A stretch of DNA of 64,000 nt from Ornithinimicrobium avium (GCF_003351765.1 NZ_CP031229.1:124001-188000); one strand, 5' to 3'; numbered from the stretch's first letter, positions 41,274 to 51,313 are shown. Numbers and translations: made by a program. Notes: generated by a model from the letters alone, not told the origin.

Positions 41274-43009
41274 GGCGCCTCCACCTGCTCACCGGCCAGC
41301 ACCCGGTCGCGCGCCGCCACGGCGCTCTCGTCGTCCGGCTCCAGCGCTGCGGCCTCGTCGGCGAGCACCCTGCGCTCGTAGGCCCGGACCTCGGCGGCCT
41401 CACGCTCCTCGTCCCAGCCGAGCCACTGCACGGCGATCTCGGCGATCTCGGGCACGGTGGCCAACCCCTTGCGGGGCTGCTCGTAGTAGAGCCGCGTCCT
41501 GCGCATCATCACGTCCTCCAGGTGCAGGACGCCCTCGCTGATGCACGCGTAGGCCACCTCGACGCGCAGGTAGGCCGCTGCGTGCTCCAGCGGTCTGGCG
41601 AGGGAGGGGTCCTCCTCGATCAGCTCCAGCAGCTGCTCGACGAGCGAGCCGTAGCGGTGCAGCAGGTGGTCCGTCTGCTGCCCGTCCCAGCCGAAGCGCT
41701 CGCGCAGGGCCGGCATCCGCCGCCGCATCGCCGCCTCCCCGACGGCGCCGAGCAGCGGGATCTGCTCGGTGATCGAGGGCAGCTCGCCCGCCCGCCCGCC
41801 GAGGGCGAAGTCGACCGCGTCGCGCGCCATCACCCGGTATGTCGTCAGCTTCCCACCACCGACGACCGTCAGTCCGGCCACGGGGGAAGCCACGGTGTGC
41901 TCGCGGCTGATGCTCGCGCTGTCGCCGGCGGCCTTCGTCCCGGGCTGCAGGAGAGGGCGCAGCCCGGCGTACCAGCCCACGACGTCCTCGCGGGTCAGGT
42001 GGGTGGTCAGCACCTCGTTGGCGTGCTCCAGCACGTAGTCGATGTCCGTGGCCGTCGCGACCGGGTGCCCGCGGTCGAGGTGCCACGGGGTGTCGGTGGT
42101 GCCGATGATCCAGTAGCGCGACCACGGGACGAAGAAGAGGACCGAACGCTCGGTCTGCAGGAACAGCCCGCTCTCGCCCGCGATCCGGTCGCGGGGGACG
42201 ACCAGGTGGATGCCCTTGGAGGCCAGCACCCGCAGCCCGCCGTCGGTCTCGGCCAGGTCGGTGACCTCCTCGGTCCACACGCCGGTGCAGGAGATGACGT
42301 GCCGGGCCCTCGCCTCGAAGGTGCGCCCGGTCTCCTCGTCCAGCAGCTTGGCACCGACCACCCGCCCGGAGTCGTCCTTGAGCAGGTCGACCGCCCGGGT
42401 GCGGCTCGCGGCGTGGGCTCCGTAGGCGTGCGCGGTGCGGACCAGCGTGGACACCAGCCGGGCGTCGTCGACCGTGGCGTCCCAGTACTTCACCGCGCCC
42501 ACGGCCTGGTCGGCGCGCAGCTGCGGGAACTCCCGGAGCAGACCGGACCGCCCCCGGTGCTGGTGGATCGGCAGCGCACGCCGGCCGGGCATGAGGTTGG
42601 CGAGCAGGTCGTAGAGCGTCACCCCGGCGCCGTAGTAGGCCCGCTGCCACACCCGGTGCTCCAGCGGGATGAGGAAGGGCACCGGCTTGACCAGGTGCGG
42701 GGCGAGCGTGCGCAGCAGCAGGCCCCGCTCGGTGAGCGCCTCGTGGACCAGGCCGAAGTCCAGCATCTGCAGGTAGCGCAGCCCGCCGTGCACGAGCTTG
42801 GTCGACCACTGGGAGGTGCCCGACCCCCAGTCGCCGGCCTCGACGACCGCGGTGGTCAGCCCGCGCGTGGTCGCGTCCAGCGCGGTGCCGGCCCCCGTCA
42901 CGCCCCCGCCGACGACGAGCACGTCGAGCGGGACCCCGCCCGCGCCGCTGGCCTCGAGCACGCGCAGGGCCTCGTCGCGGTCCCTGCCCGTGAGCGCTTT
43001 GGGTTGCAT
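41270..43009 (-). CDS. glpD: Aerobic glycerol-3-phosphate dehydrogenase
   Basis: Membrane-associated FAD enzyme oxidising G3P to DHAP with electrons to the quinone pool. The 579-residue product has the FAD-binding VLVVGGGVTGAGTALDATTR, the signature STKLVHGGLRYLQ, GKLTTYRVMA and the C-terminal domain (ACISEGVLHLEDVMMRRTRL). ATG at 43009 with GGTGAGGGG just upstream. First gene of a two-gene glpDK operon. Confidence 0.95.
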   Translation of the reverse strand: MQPKALTGRDRDEALRVLEASGAGGVPLDVLVVGGGVTGAGTALDATTRGLTTAVVEAGDWGSGTSQWSTKLVHGGLRYLQMLDFGLVHEALTERGLLLRTLAPHLVKPVPFLIPLEHRVWQRAYYGAGVTLYDLLANLMPGRRALPIHQHRGRSGLLREFPQLRADQAVGAVKYWDATVDDARLVSTLVRTAHAYGAHAASRTRAVDLLKDDSGRVVGAKLLDEETGRTFEARARHVISCTGVWTEEVTDLAETDGGLRVLASKGIHLVVPRDRIAGESGLFLQTERSVLFFVPWSRYWIIGTTDTPWHLDRGHPVATATDIDYVLEHANEVLTTHLTREDVVGWYAGLRPLLQPGTKAAGDSASISREHTVASPVAGLTVVGGGKLTTYRVMARDAVDFALGGRAGELPSITEQIPLLGAVGEAAMRRRMPALRERFGWDGQQTDHLLHRYGSLVEQLLELIEEDPSLARPLEHAAAYLRVEVAYACISEGVLHLEDVMMRRTRLYYEQPRKGLATVPEIAEIAVQWLGWDEEREAAEVRAYERRVLADEAAALEPDDESAVAARDRVLAGEQVEAP

Positions 43010-43130
43010 CCCCTCACCCCTTCCGATCCCTCCCCGGCTCCCGGGGTGCGGCCAGCCTCTCACCCCCGGGCCGGTGACGGAAGGAGGGTCCGGCCTCGAC
43101 CGGGTGGCCCGGGTGCGGCAGGCTGTGCGT

Positions 43131-43969
43131 ATGCTGCGCAGCCTCGGTGCCGTCCGCGCCCTCGGGATGAGGGACGTCGACGACGCGCTCGAGGTGTGCG
43201 CCGCGGATCCGGTGACCAACGTCTTCGTCGCCGCGCGGATCGTGGAGAGCGGGCTGTCGGGGACGCGTGGACCGCTCTTCGGCTACGACTCCGGGGGGAG
43301 CGTGCGCTGTGCTGGTGCTCGGCCAACGTCGTGCCGGTGGAGGCGAGCAGCCGGGCCCTGGGGGCGCTGGCCGCCAAGGTGGTGCGGCGGCGCACGTGGG
43401 CCAGCTCGGTCTTCGGGCCCGCCGACCAGGTGATGGACCTGTGGGGCCGTCTGGAGCGAACCTGGGGAAAGCCTCGGGAGGTCCGCCCCACCCAGCACGT
43501 CATGACGATCGAGGACCCCGTGGTGCCCGGGGTCGTCCCGGACCTGGCCGTCCGGCCGGCCCGGCCCGAGGAGCTCGAGCTCGTCGTGCCCGCCGCCACC
43601 GCGATGTTCACCGAGGAGATCGGCTACCCGCCCTACCAGGGCAGCGGGGTGGCCTACCGCCGCGGCGTGTCCGGGCTCATCGAGCGCGGTCACACGCTGG
43701 TGCGGGTCGAGGACGGCCAGGTGGTCTTCAAGGCTGACCTGGGCTCGGTGGCCCTCGGCGTGGCCCAGGTCCAGGGCGTGTGGGTGCACCCCGGCTGGCG
43801 CGGGCGGGGCATGGCCGCGCCGGCCATGGCGGCGGTCGTGGAGCACACCCGGCGGCACGTCGCCAGGACGGTGACGCTCTACGTCAACGACTTCAACGAA
43901 CCGGCGGTGCGCACCTACGAGCGCGTGGGTTTTGCGCGCACGGGTACCTTCGCCACCGTCCTCCTCTGA
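43131..43969 (+). pseudogene. GNAT acetyltransferase (DUF4081-type) broken at a six-G run
   Basis: ATG at 43131 opens MLRSLGAVRALGMRDVDDAL, running to GPLFGYDSGGSV. After the run of six G at 43293-43298 the reading must shift to continue ERALCWCSANVVPVEASS, TWASSVFGPADQVMDLWG and a full C-terminal GNAT domain (VQGVWVHPGWRGRGMAAPAM, VNDFNEPAVRTYERVGFART). With seven G the frame reads DSGGERALCWCSAN without a break, as expected for this actinobacterial family with an N-terminal DUF4081 region. So one G is missing: a recent mutation, phase variation, or a sequencing error. If intact it would be about 280 residues. Confidence 0.85.
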
Positions 43970-44005
43970 CCGCTCGCGCGCAGCGCCGCCCGGCCGCGGG
44001 GCCCG

Positions 44006-46117
44006 TCATCGGCTGGCCCGGTCGCCCGCCAGGCGCTCGTGCAGGAAGGTCCAGGCCAGCGCGTGCCAGGTCGCCCACTGGTCGGCGGTGCTCGCGCCGC
44101 CGTGCCCTCCCTCGGTGTTCTCCCAGTAGGTCACGTCGCGCCCGTGCTCCTCCAGGAGCGCGGCCATCTTCCGGGCGTGGCCCGGGTGCACCCGGTCGTC
44201 GCGCGTCGAGGTGGCCAGGTAGACCGGCGGCGTGGGCCGCTGCGGGTCGAAGCGGTGGTAGGGGGAGTAGGTCCGCAGCCACGCCCACTGCTCAGGGTCG
44301 TCCGGGTCGCCGTACTCCGCCATCCACGACGCGCCGGCGAGCAGCAGGTGGTAGCGCTCCATGTCCAGCAGCGGCACCTGGCACACGATCGCGCCGAAGT
44401 CCTCGGGGTAGCCGGTGAGCATGTTGCCCACGAGGAGGCCACCGTTGGAACGGCCGGTGCAGCCCAGGTGCCCCACCGAGGTCACGCCGCGCGCCACGAG
44501 GTCGCGGGCCACCGCCGCGAAGTCCTCGTAGGCACGGTGCCGCTCCGGGCCCAGCGCGGCCCGGTGCCACCGCGGACCGAACTCGCCGCCACCCCGGATG
44601 CCGGCCACGACGTGGACGAACCCGTGCGTCAGCCAGCAACGCCCGACGATCGGGTCGTACGCCGGCGTCAGCGCCTGCTCGAACCCGCCGTACCCGTGCA
44701 GCACCGTCGGCGTCGACCCGTCCAGGGGCAGCTGCGCCGGGCCGACCTGCCAGTAGGGCACGGCGGTGCCGTCGGCCGAGGTCGCCCGGTGCTGGGAGAC
44801 CGCGAGCCCGGAGGCGTCGAAACGCTCCGGAGCTGTCTTCAGGGATTCGAGGACGACGTCGGCGTCGGCGTCGGCGTTCTGAGGCCCGCCCAGGCGTGCC
44901 ACGGACAGCTCCATCGGCTCCAGGAACCCCGTCGTCACCACCCACAGGTCGTCGCCGTCATGGTCGTCGACGGCGCTGATGCTCACCGTGCGCATCCCCA
45001 GCCCCAGCGCGTCGGTCAGGTCGCGGCTGCCCCAGGACCCGTCGGCCGCAAGGGAGTGGACCTGCACGGTGTGCCGCACGTCGACCAGGGTGGTCGTCAC
45101 CACGTGGCCGGCGGTCCAGGTGATGTCGACGAGGGAGGACCGCTCGTCGGGGACGAAGAGGGCGGTCCACTCGGCCGTGCCGGCGAGGACCTCGTCCAGG
45201 CGCGCGACGAGCAGGCTCCCAGCCTCCCAGGAGGCGGTCTCGCCCCCGGGTGCGGTGCTCGTCCAGGGCTCTCGCAGACGGACGGCCAGGAGGTCGCCGT
45301 GCGCCGAGGATTCGGCGCTCTCCGGGACCGGGACGGCGACGAGGCCCTCGTCGCTGAGGACGAGCGTCTGCTCGGCGTAGAAGGCCAGCGCCCGTCGGAG
45401 CAAGGTCCGCCCGGTGCGTTGGTCGTGGTCCACGAACAGTCCCAGATCTCCCTCGTCGAGGGTATGGAGCACCGTCGCCTCCTCCACCGGCGTGCCCCTC
45501 CGCCAGAGCCGGGCCGTGCGCGGGTAGCCCGACCGGGTCGCGCCCGTGGGGTCGGCCGCGGAGGTCAGGTAGACGTGGTCGCGGTCGCGCCACACCAGGC
45601 GGCCCTTGGCCTCCGGCTTGGCGAAACCCTCGGGCCCGGCCACCCACTCCAGGGTGGTCAGATCGAGCTCGCGGGTGGTGCCGGCGTCCGCCCCGCCGCG
45701 CGACAGGTGGACCAGGGCCCGGTCGTGGGCCGGCCGCAGCACCGAGGCCCCCTGCCAGACCCAGGGGACGTCCTCGTGACGGGCGAGCGCGTCCACGTCC
45801 ACGAGCACCTCCCACTGCGGTTCCTCGGTGCGGTAGCTCTCCCACGTGGTCCGGCGCCAGACGCCGCGCGGGTGCTCCCCGTCGGTCCAGAAGCCGTAGA
45901 GGTGGTCGCCGACCTGGCCGACCAGGGGGATCCGGTCCGGCGCCTCGAGCGCCTCCCGGACGGCGGCGTGCCTGGCCTCGTGGCCGGGGACGGCGCCCAG
46001 CCGTGCCTCGGTCCGGCCGCTGCGCGCGCCGACCCAGTCCAGCACCGCGGAGGAGTCGACCTCCTCGAGCCAGCGGTGCGGATCGTCGTGCGGGTCCGGG
46101 GCGGAGGTCGCTGCCAT
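44006..46117 (-). CDS. Prolyl oligopeptidase family serine peptidase
   Basis: Cytosolic S9-family peptidase of about 703 residues. It has an N-terminal WLEEVDSSAVLDWVGARS typical of S9A, a seven-bladed beta-propeller region, and the alpha/beta-hydrolase domain with GYGGFEQALTPAYDP, RGGGEFGPRWHRAALGPERH, nucleophile Ser in CTGRSNGGLLVGNM, Asp in STRDDRVHPGHARKM and His in GGHGGAS. These enzymes cut short peptides after Pro. ATG at 46117 (MAATSAPDPHDDPHRWLEEV); ATG at 46126 would add three residues. Divergent from lldD. Confidence 0.92.
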   Translation of the reverse strand: MAATSAPDPHDDPHRWLEEVDSSAVLDWVGARSGRTEARLGAVPGHEARHAAVREALEAPDRIPLVGQVGDHLYGFWTDGEHPRGVWRRTTWESYRTEEPQWEVLVDVDALARHEDVPWVWQGASVLRPAHDRALVHLSRGGADAGTTRELDLTTLEWVAGPEGFAKPEAKGRLVWRDRDHVYLTSAADPTGATRSGYPRTARLWRRGTPVEEATVLHTLDEGDLGLFVDHDQRTGRTLLRRALAFYAEQTLVLSDEGLVAVPVPESAESSAHGDLLAVRLREPWTSTAPGGETASWEAGSLLVARLDEVLAGTAEWTALFVPDERSSLVDITWTAGHVVTTTLVDVRHTVQVHSLAADGSWGSRDLTDALGLGMRTVSISAVDDHDGDDLWVVTTGFLEPMELSVARLGGPQNADADADVVLESLKTAPERFDASGLAVSQHRATSADGTAVPYWQVGPAQLPLDGSTPTVLHGYGGFEQALTPAYDPIVGRCWLTHGFVHVVAGIRGGGEFGPRWHRAALGPERHRAYEDFAAVARDLVARGVTSVGHLGCTGRSNGGLLVGNMLTGYPEDFGAIVCQVPLLDMERYHLLLAGASWMAEYGDPDDPEQWAWLRTYSPYHRFDPQRPTPPVYLATSTRDDRVHPGHARKMAALLEEHGRDVTYWENTEGGHGGASTADQWATWHALAWTFLHERLAGDRASR

Positions 46118-46254
46118 ACCGCCCACTTCATCACAGTTCGGTCACCATCCGCGCCACGCCGTCGGCGTCGGCGCCCGTGAGAGGTAGGGTGCCCTGCGTG
46201 CGCATCCGTGACAGCGCATAACCATCCAGGATTGAGCGGAGGAGGTGCGTCGTC

Positions 46255-47511
46255 GTGTCGCCCCTGCACCGCCGCGTCCCCACCTGGGCCGAGCTGCGCC
46301 CCCTCGTGCGGTTCGAGCCGCCGACGCTGCGCCGGACGCAGGCGGCGCTGCGCCGCGCTGCCACGGTCGAGGACCTGCGCGAGGTGGCCCGACGGCGCGC
46401 TCCGCGCTCGGTCTTCGACTACGTGGACGGCGCGGCCGAGAGCGAGCTGTCGCTGGCCCGCTCGCGGCGGGCGTTCGCCGAGGTGCAGTTCCGTCCACGG
46501 GTCATGCGTGACGTGCGCCACGTCGACTCGCGCGTCGAGCTGCTCGGTGTGACCAGCCCCGTGCCGGTCGTGCTCGCACCCACCGGTTTCACCAGGATGA
46601 TGCACACCCAGGGGGAGTGGGCCGTCGCCCGCGCCGCGGCCGCCGCGGGCGTGCCCTACACGCTGTCGACGATGGGCACCGTCTCGGTCGAGGACCTCGC
46701 CGCGGACGTCCCGGACGTCCAGCGCTGGTTCCAGCTCTACCTGTGGCAGGACCGCGAGGCCTCGGCCGAGCTCGTCCGCCGCGCGTCCGCCGCGGGCTTC
46801 GGCACGCTGGTGCTCACCGTGGACACCGCGGTCGCCGGGCAGCGCCTGCGCGACGTGCGCAACGGACTGACCGTGCCGCCGGCCCTGACCGCCCGGACGT
46901 TCGGCGACATGGCGCTCCATCCGCGCTGGTGGGTCGACCTCGTCACCAGCGAGCCCATCGAGTTCGCCTCGCTGCGCACCAGCGGCGGGACCGTCGCCGA
47001 GCTGGTGGACCGGATGTTCGACCCCGGCGTCACCCACGAGGACGTGGCCTGGCTGCGAGCGCAGTGGCCGGGCCGGATCGTGGTCAAGGGCGTCCAGCAC
47101 GCGCAGGACGCGGCCGACCTCATCGCCCTCGGCGTCGACGGCCTGGTCGTCTCCAACCACGGTGGCCGCCAGCTGGACCGCGCGGTCGCGCCCCTCGACC
47201 TGCTCCCCGAGGTCCGCGCCGCGGTCGGCCCGGACGTGCCGCTCCTGATCGACGGCGGGGTGCTCAACGGCGGTGACGTCGTGGCCGCCCGCGCCCGCGG
47301 CGCCGACGCGGTCATGGTCGGACGCGCCTACCTCTACGGTCTGATGGCCGGAGGCGAGGCAGGCGTGGCGCGTGCCCTGGAGATCCTCATCTCCCAGGTG
47401 CACCGCACGATGCGGCTGCTGGGCACCGCCTCGCTCGCTGACCTGACCCCCGAGCACGTGCCGCGTGCACCCCATACCCGCGACGTCCTGGACACCCACC
47501 CCCTTCCCTGA
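46255..47511 (+). CDS. lldD: FMN-dependent alpha-hydroxy acid dehydrogenase (L-lactate dehydrogenase type)
   Basis: Oxidises an L-2-hydroxy acid, most likely lactate, passing electrons to quinone. The 418-residue TIM-barrel protein has RRRAPRSVFDYVDGAAESEL, VLAPTGFTRMMHTQGEWAVA, STMGTVSVEDLA, QLYLWQDREASAELVRR, FMN-binding Lys in RIVVKGVQHAQDAADLI, the active-site His and Arg in GLVVSNHGGRQLDRA, and DGGVLNGGDVVAARARGADA. GTG at 46255 with GGAGG nine bases upstream. The relative PdmA/mycofactocin-linked LldD2 is also possible. An ABC transporter operon starts 49 bases downstream. Confidence 0.88.
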   Translation: MSPLHRRVPTWAELRPLVRFEPPTLRRTQAALRRAATVEDLREVARRRAPRSVFDYVDGAAESELSLARSRRAFAEVQFRPRVMRDVRHVDSRVELLGVTSPVPVVLAPTGFTRMMHTQGEWAVARAAAAAGVPYTLSTMGTVSVEDLAADVPDVQRWFQLYLWQDREASAELVRRASAAGFGTLVLTVDTAVAGQRLRDVRNGLTVPPALTARTFGDMALHPRWWVDLVTSEPIEFASLRTSGGTVAELVDRMFDPGVTHEDVAWLRAQWPGRIVVKGVQHAQDAADLIALGVDGLVVSNHGGRQLDRAVAPLDLLPEVRAAVGPDVPLLIDGGVLNGGDVVAARARGADAVMVGRAYLYGLMAGGEAGVARALEILISQVHRTMRLLGTASLADLTPEHVPRAPHTRDVLDTHPLP

Positions 47512-47560
47512 GCACACCCGCCCCTGAACCAGACCAGCCCACACCCCTTTCGGAGGAGAC

Positions 47561-48736
47561 ATGAACACCACCCTGAAGCTGCTCGCCGGCACCGGAGCCC
47601 TCGCCCTCGTCCTGACCGCCTGCGGCGGCGGCGACGGCGGCGACGGAGAGGCCGCCGGCGGCGGCGAGCTCGTCGGATCCGGCTCCGGCGACTCCTGCAC
47701 GATCGAGGCCCCGGTGCCGGTCGGCGCGGTCGTCTCGCTCACCGGCGGGGCCGCGTCCTACGGCGACTCGCAGAAGAAGGGGCTGGAGCTGGCCGCGGAC
47801 AAGCTCGCCGAGGGCGAGGGCATCACCTACGACCTCAAGATCGAGGACGACGCGAGCGACCCCAAGCAGGGCATCACCGTCTTCGAGAGCCTGACCAAGG
47901 ACAAGAGCATCATCATCGGCCCGACCCTGTCCAACACGGCCTTCCAGTCCCAGCCGATCGCGCAGGACGCCGGCGTCCCGGTGCTGGCGATCTCCAACAC
48001 CGCTTCCGGCATCACCGAGCAGGGCGACTACATCTTCCGTGACTCCCTCACCGAGGCCCAGGTCATCCCGCAGACCGTCGAGGTCGCCAAGGAGCACTTC
48101 GGCCTGGAGAAGGTCGTGGTCATGTACTCCAACGACGACGCCTTCACCGAGTCCGGCTACGACGTCTTCGTGCAGGCGCTGCAGGACCAGGGCGTGGAGG
48201 TCCTGGACACCCTGACCTTCTCCAAGGCCGACACCGACTTCCGGGCCCTGCTGACCGAGGCCAAGGGCAAGGACCCGGACGCCCTCGTGGTCTCCGGCCT
48301 GATCGAGGCGGCGATCCCGCTGGTCACCCAGGCCCGCGAGCTGGGCATCGACACGCCGATCATCGGCGGCAACGGCTTCAACAACCCCAAGCTGATGAGC
48401 GACGCCGGCGAGGCCGCCGAGGGCGTCGTCGTGGGCGCCGCCTGGAACTCCGCCTCCGAGGGCGAGCTCAACACGGCCTTCCTCGCCGACTACGCGGAGA
48501 AGTTCGACGGCCAGCCCGACCAGTTCGCGGCCCAGGCCTACACGGGTCTGATGGTCATCGACGCCGCGGTCCGCGCCAACTGCTCCGGCGAACGGGACGA
48601 CATCCGTGACGGGCTGACCACCATCAAGGACCTCGACACCGTGCTGGGAACCTTCTCCATCAACGCCGACCGGGACGCCGAGCACCAGGCGGTCGTCCAG
48701 ATCGTCGAGGACGGCTCCTTCACGCCGCTGAACTGA
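47561..48736 (+). CDS. livK: Branched-chain amino-acid ABC transporter substrate-binding lipoprotein
   Basis: Extracellular ligand-binding lipoprotein feeding the LivHMGF importer. The 391-residue product has a lipoprotein signal peptide (MNTTLKLLAGTGALALVLTA, lipobox LTAC with Cys21), a Gly-rich spacer and a periplasmic-binding fold of the type-1 receptor family: VPVGAVVSLTGGAASYGDSQ, PVLAISNTASGITEQGDYIF, PDALVVSGLIEAAIPLVTQA. It begins the operon; livH follows seven bases after its stop. Ligand could be Leu/Ile/Val or another amide or carboxylate; not decidable here. Confidence 0.92.
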   Translation: MNTTLKLLAGTGALALVLTACGGGDGGDGEAAGGGELVGSGSGDSCTIEAPVPVGAVVSLTGGAASYGDSQKKGLELAADKLAEGEGITYDLKIEDDASDPKQGITVFESLTKDKSIIIGPTLSNTAFQSQPIAQDAGVPVLAISNTASGITEQGDYIFRDSLTEAQVIPQTVEVAKEHFGLEKVVVMYSNDDAFTESGYDVFVQALQDQGVEVLDTLTFSKADTDFRALLTEAKGKDPDALVVSGLIEAAIPLVTQARELGIDTPIIGGNGFNNPKLMSDAGEAAEGVVVGAAWNSASEGELNTAFLADYAEKFDGQPDQFAAQAYTGLMVIDAAVRANCSGERDDIRDGLTTIKDLDTVLGTFSINADRDAEHQAVVQIVEDGSFTPLN

Positions 48737-48743
48737 GGACCCG

Positions 48744-49619
48744 GTGCAACAGCTCCTCAACGGTCTCTTCCTGGGCTCCCTCTACGCGCTGTTCGCGATC
48801 GGCTTCACCCTGGTCTTCGGGATCCTCGACCGGCTCAACCTGGCGCACCCGGCCGTCTTCGCGGCGGCCGCGTTCGTCGGGATCGAGCTGGTCGCGGTCG
48901 GCGGACTGTCCATCTGGGTGGCCCTGCCGCTGGTGGCGGTGGTCGGGGCGGTCCTCGGACTGATCATCGAGCGGGTAGCCTTCCGGCCGCTCACCGGAAG
49001 ACCGGACGCGCACTTCGCCGGGCTGATCTCCTCGATCGGGCTGGGCGGGATGTTCATCGCGCTCCTGCTGTTCCGCTACGGACCGGACACGCGGCGGTTC
49101 CCGGTCGAGGCCTTCCCGACCCAGACCTTCACCTTCCTCGGCGCGCGCGTGACCGTGCTGCAGGTAGCGATCCTGGCCATCTCGATCGTCCTCATGGTCG
49201 GGCTGACCTGGCTGGTGGCCCGCACCCGGCTGGGCCGGGCGATGCGCGCCGTCGCGGAGAACCCGCGGGCCGCCACGGTCCTGGGCATCAACGTCGACCG
49301 GGTCACGGCCACCACCTTCGCCCTGTCCTCGGCGCTCGGGGCGGTCGCCGGGGCCCTGTTCGCGATGAACGTCAACTCCGCCCAGCTGGGCATGGGGTCG
49401 GCGATCGAGCTGAAGGGCCTGGCCGTCATCATCGTCGGAGGGATGGGGTCGCTGCCCGGGGCCCTCGTGGGCGGGCTCGTCCTGGGGCTCGCCGAGGTGT
49501 TCGCGGTGCAGTACATCGGCTCCAGCTGGCGCGACCTGGTCGCCTTCGGGCTGCTCTTCCTGCTGCTGGTCGTCCGGCCGCAGGGGCTCTTCGGCAGCCG
49601 CCGGGTCCGGGAGGTGTGA
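48744..49619 (+). CDS. livH: Branched-chain amino-acid ABC transporter permease LivH
   Basis: One of two membrane subunits of the HAAT-family importer. The 291-residue product has about eight hydrophobic segments, beginning MQQLLNGLFLGSLYALFAIG, with the EAA-like cytoplasmic loop LGRAMRAVAENPRAATVLGI then NVDRV, and ends LLFLLLVVRPQGLFGSRRVR. GTG at 48744; the next gene starts on the last base of its stop. Confidence 0.94.
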   Translation: MQQLLNGLFLGSLYALFAIGFTLVFGILDRLNLAHPAVFAAAAFVGIELVAVGGLSIWVALPLVAVVGAVLGLIIERVAFRPLTGRPDAHFAGLISSIGLGGMFIALLLFRYGPDTRRFPVEAFPTQTFTFLGARVTVLQVAILAISIVLMVGLTWLVARTRLGRAMRAVAENPRAATVLGINVDRVTATTFALSSALGAVAGALFAMNVNSAQLGMGSAIELKGLAVIIVGGMGSLPGALVGGLVLGLAEVFAVQYIGSSWRDLVAFGLLFLLLVVRPQGLFGSRRVREV

Positions 49620-51313
49620 TGACCGAGTCCCTCATCGTCTTCATCGCCCTCAACGCGATCTTCGCGTTCTCCTTCTACGCCGTCCTCGTCGCCGGGCAGC
49701 TGAGCCTGGGCCAGGCCGGGTTCGGCGCGCTCGGCGGGTTCGCCGCCGCAGCGCTGGCACCTGCCCCGCGCGACGCCGGAGAGCTGCCGACCCTGCTCGT
49801 GGCGATCGTGATCGGCATGGTGGTCGGGGCGCTCGCCGCCGTCGTGCTGGGTCTGCCGACCATGCACCTGCGCGGCGTCTTCCTGGCGATCGCCACGCTC
49901 GGCTTCGCCGAGGCGGTGCGGATCCTGCTCATCAACGCCGAGTGGACCGGCGGCGCCAACGGGATGTCGGTGCCCAAGGTCGTCACGCCCGCGATGGCCT
50001 GGGTGTGCCTGGCGCTGGTCGCCTACTGGTTCTGGCGCCAGGGTCCGAGCAGCTACGGCCGCGCCCTGGCCGCGATCCGCGAGGACGAGCTGGCCGCGCG
50101 CGCGATGGGCATCGACGTCGGTCGGCACCGGCTCTCCGCCTTCGTCGCGGCCGGGGCCGTCGCCGGCCTCTACGGCGTGCTCTGGGCGTACTACGTCCGG
50201 CTGCTGGCCCCGGAGGACTTCTCCTTCAGCACCGCGATCGACGGACTGGTCATGGCCGTCGTCGGCGGCTCCACCACCTGGCTGGGGCCGCTGCTGGGTG
50301 CCGGGTTCCTCACCGCCGTTCCCGAGATCCAGCGGGCCGTCGGCGTCGAGGCCGGCTGGATCCGGCCGTTCGTCGCCAGCCTGCTCCTGCTGCTGGTCAT
50401 CGTCTTCCTGCCCGGCGGCCTCGGGTCGCTCATCCCCCGCGTGCGGGTGCGGGCGCCGCAGGCCGGCACCGTGACCGACGGGACGAGCCGGCTGGTGCAG
50501 CGGCCGCACCCCGCGGACGGTGAGCAGGTGGTGCGCATCAGCGGGGGTAACAAGGACTACGGCGGTGTGCACGCCGTCCGCGACGTCGACCTGAATGTGG
50601 CATCCGGCGAGGTGGTCGGCCTGATCGGGCCCAACGGCGCCGGCAAGACCACCCTGGTCAACATGATCAGCGGCGTCGTCGCGCCGTCGTCGGGCACCTT
50701 CGAGGTGCTCGGGACCAAGCCCGGACGCACCGCGGTGCACAAGGTGGCGCAGGCCGGCGTGAGCCGGACCTTCCAGCACTCCAAGCTCTTCCCCCGGCTC
50801 TCGGCGCTAGAGAACGTCCTCGTCGGCGCGCACGTGGTGAGCCGTCCGACGTTCCTGCGGCGGCTGCTGTGGCTGCCGGGCGCGCGTCGGGACGAGCAGG
50901 AGGTCGTGGCGCACGCCGCGCGCTGCCTGGACCGGGTCGGACTGGCCGACCGGGCGGGGGAGTACGCAGGATCTCTGTCCTACGGCGACCAGCGCCGGCT
51001 CGAGATCGCCCGGGCGCTGGCGTCGGGACCCTCGCTGCTCATCCTGGACGAGCCGGCCGCCGGGATGAACCACGTCGAGGCCGACTCCCTGTCCGCGCTG
51101 ATCGGCTCCCTCGCCGAGGAGGGTCTGACGATCCTGCTCATCGAGCACAACGTCGGCATGGTGATGAAGACCTGCGACCGGATCGTCGTGCTCAACTTCG
51201 GCGAGGTCATCGCCGCCGGCACACCTGCGGAGATCATCGAGGACCCTGCGGTGATCGAGGCCTACCTCGGTGACGACGCAGGACCGGAGCGAGAGACGGA
51301 GGAGGTGCGATGA
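49619..51313 (+). CDS. livM: LivM-LivG fusion: ABC permease plus ATPase
   Basis: A single chain joining the second permease and one ATPase of the importer, 564 residues. Residues 1-~275 are LivM: several transmembrane segments, LPTMHLRGVFLAIATLGFAE, the coupling loop YGRALAAIREDELAARAMGI, and the last helix FVASLLLLLVIVFLPGGLGS. A ~35-residue linker follows, then from ~305 a full LivG ATPase: Walker A GPNGAGKTTLVNM, a signature loop SLSYGDQRRLEIARAL (SYGDQ instead of LSGGQ, usual in LivG), Walker B LLILDEPAAGM, His switch IEHNVG. No frameshift. ATG at 49619 (or GTG 49616). Overlaps livF. Confidence 0.93.
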   Translation: MTESLIVFIALNAIFAFSFYAVLVAGQLSLGQAGFGALGGFAAAALAPAPRDAGELPTLLVAIVIGMVVGALAAVVLGLPTMHLRGVFLAIATLGFAEAVRILLINAEWTGGANGMSVPKVVTPAMAWVCLALVAYWFWRQGPSSYGRALAAIREDELAARAMGIDVGRHRLSAFVAAGAVAGLYGVLWAYYVRLLAPEDFSFSTAIDGLVMAVVGGSTTWLGPLLGAGFLTAVPEIQRAVGVEAGWIRPFVASLLLLLVIVFLPGGLGSLIPRVRVRAPQAGTVTDGTSRLVQRPHPADGEQVVRISGGNKDYGGVHAVRDVDLNVASGEVVGLIGPNGAGKTTLVNMISGVVAPSSGTFEVLGTKPGRTAVHKVAQAGVSRTFQHSKLFPRLSALENVLVGAHVVSRPTFLRRLLWLPGARRDEQEVVAHAARCLDRVGLADRAGEYAGSLSYGDQRRLEIARALASGPSLLILDEPAAGMNHVEADSLSALIGSLAEEGLTILLIEHNVGMVMKTCDRIVVLNFGEVIAAGTPAEIIEDPAVIEAYLGDDAGPERETEEVR

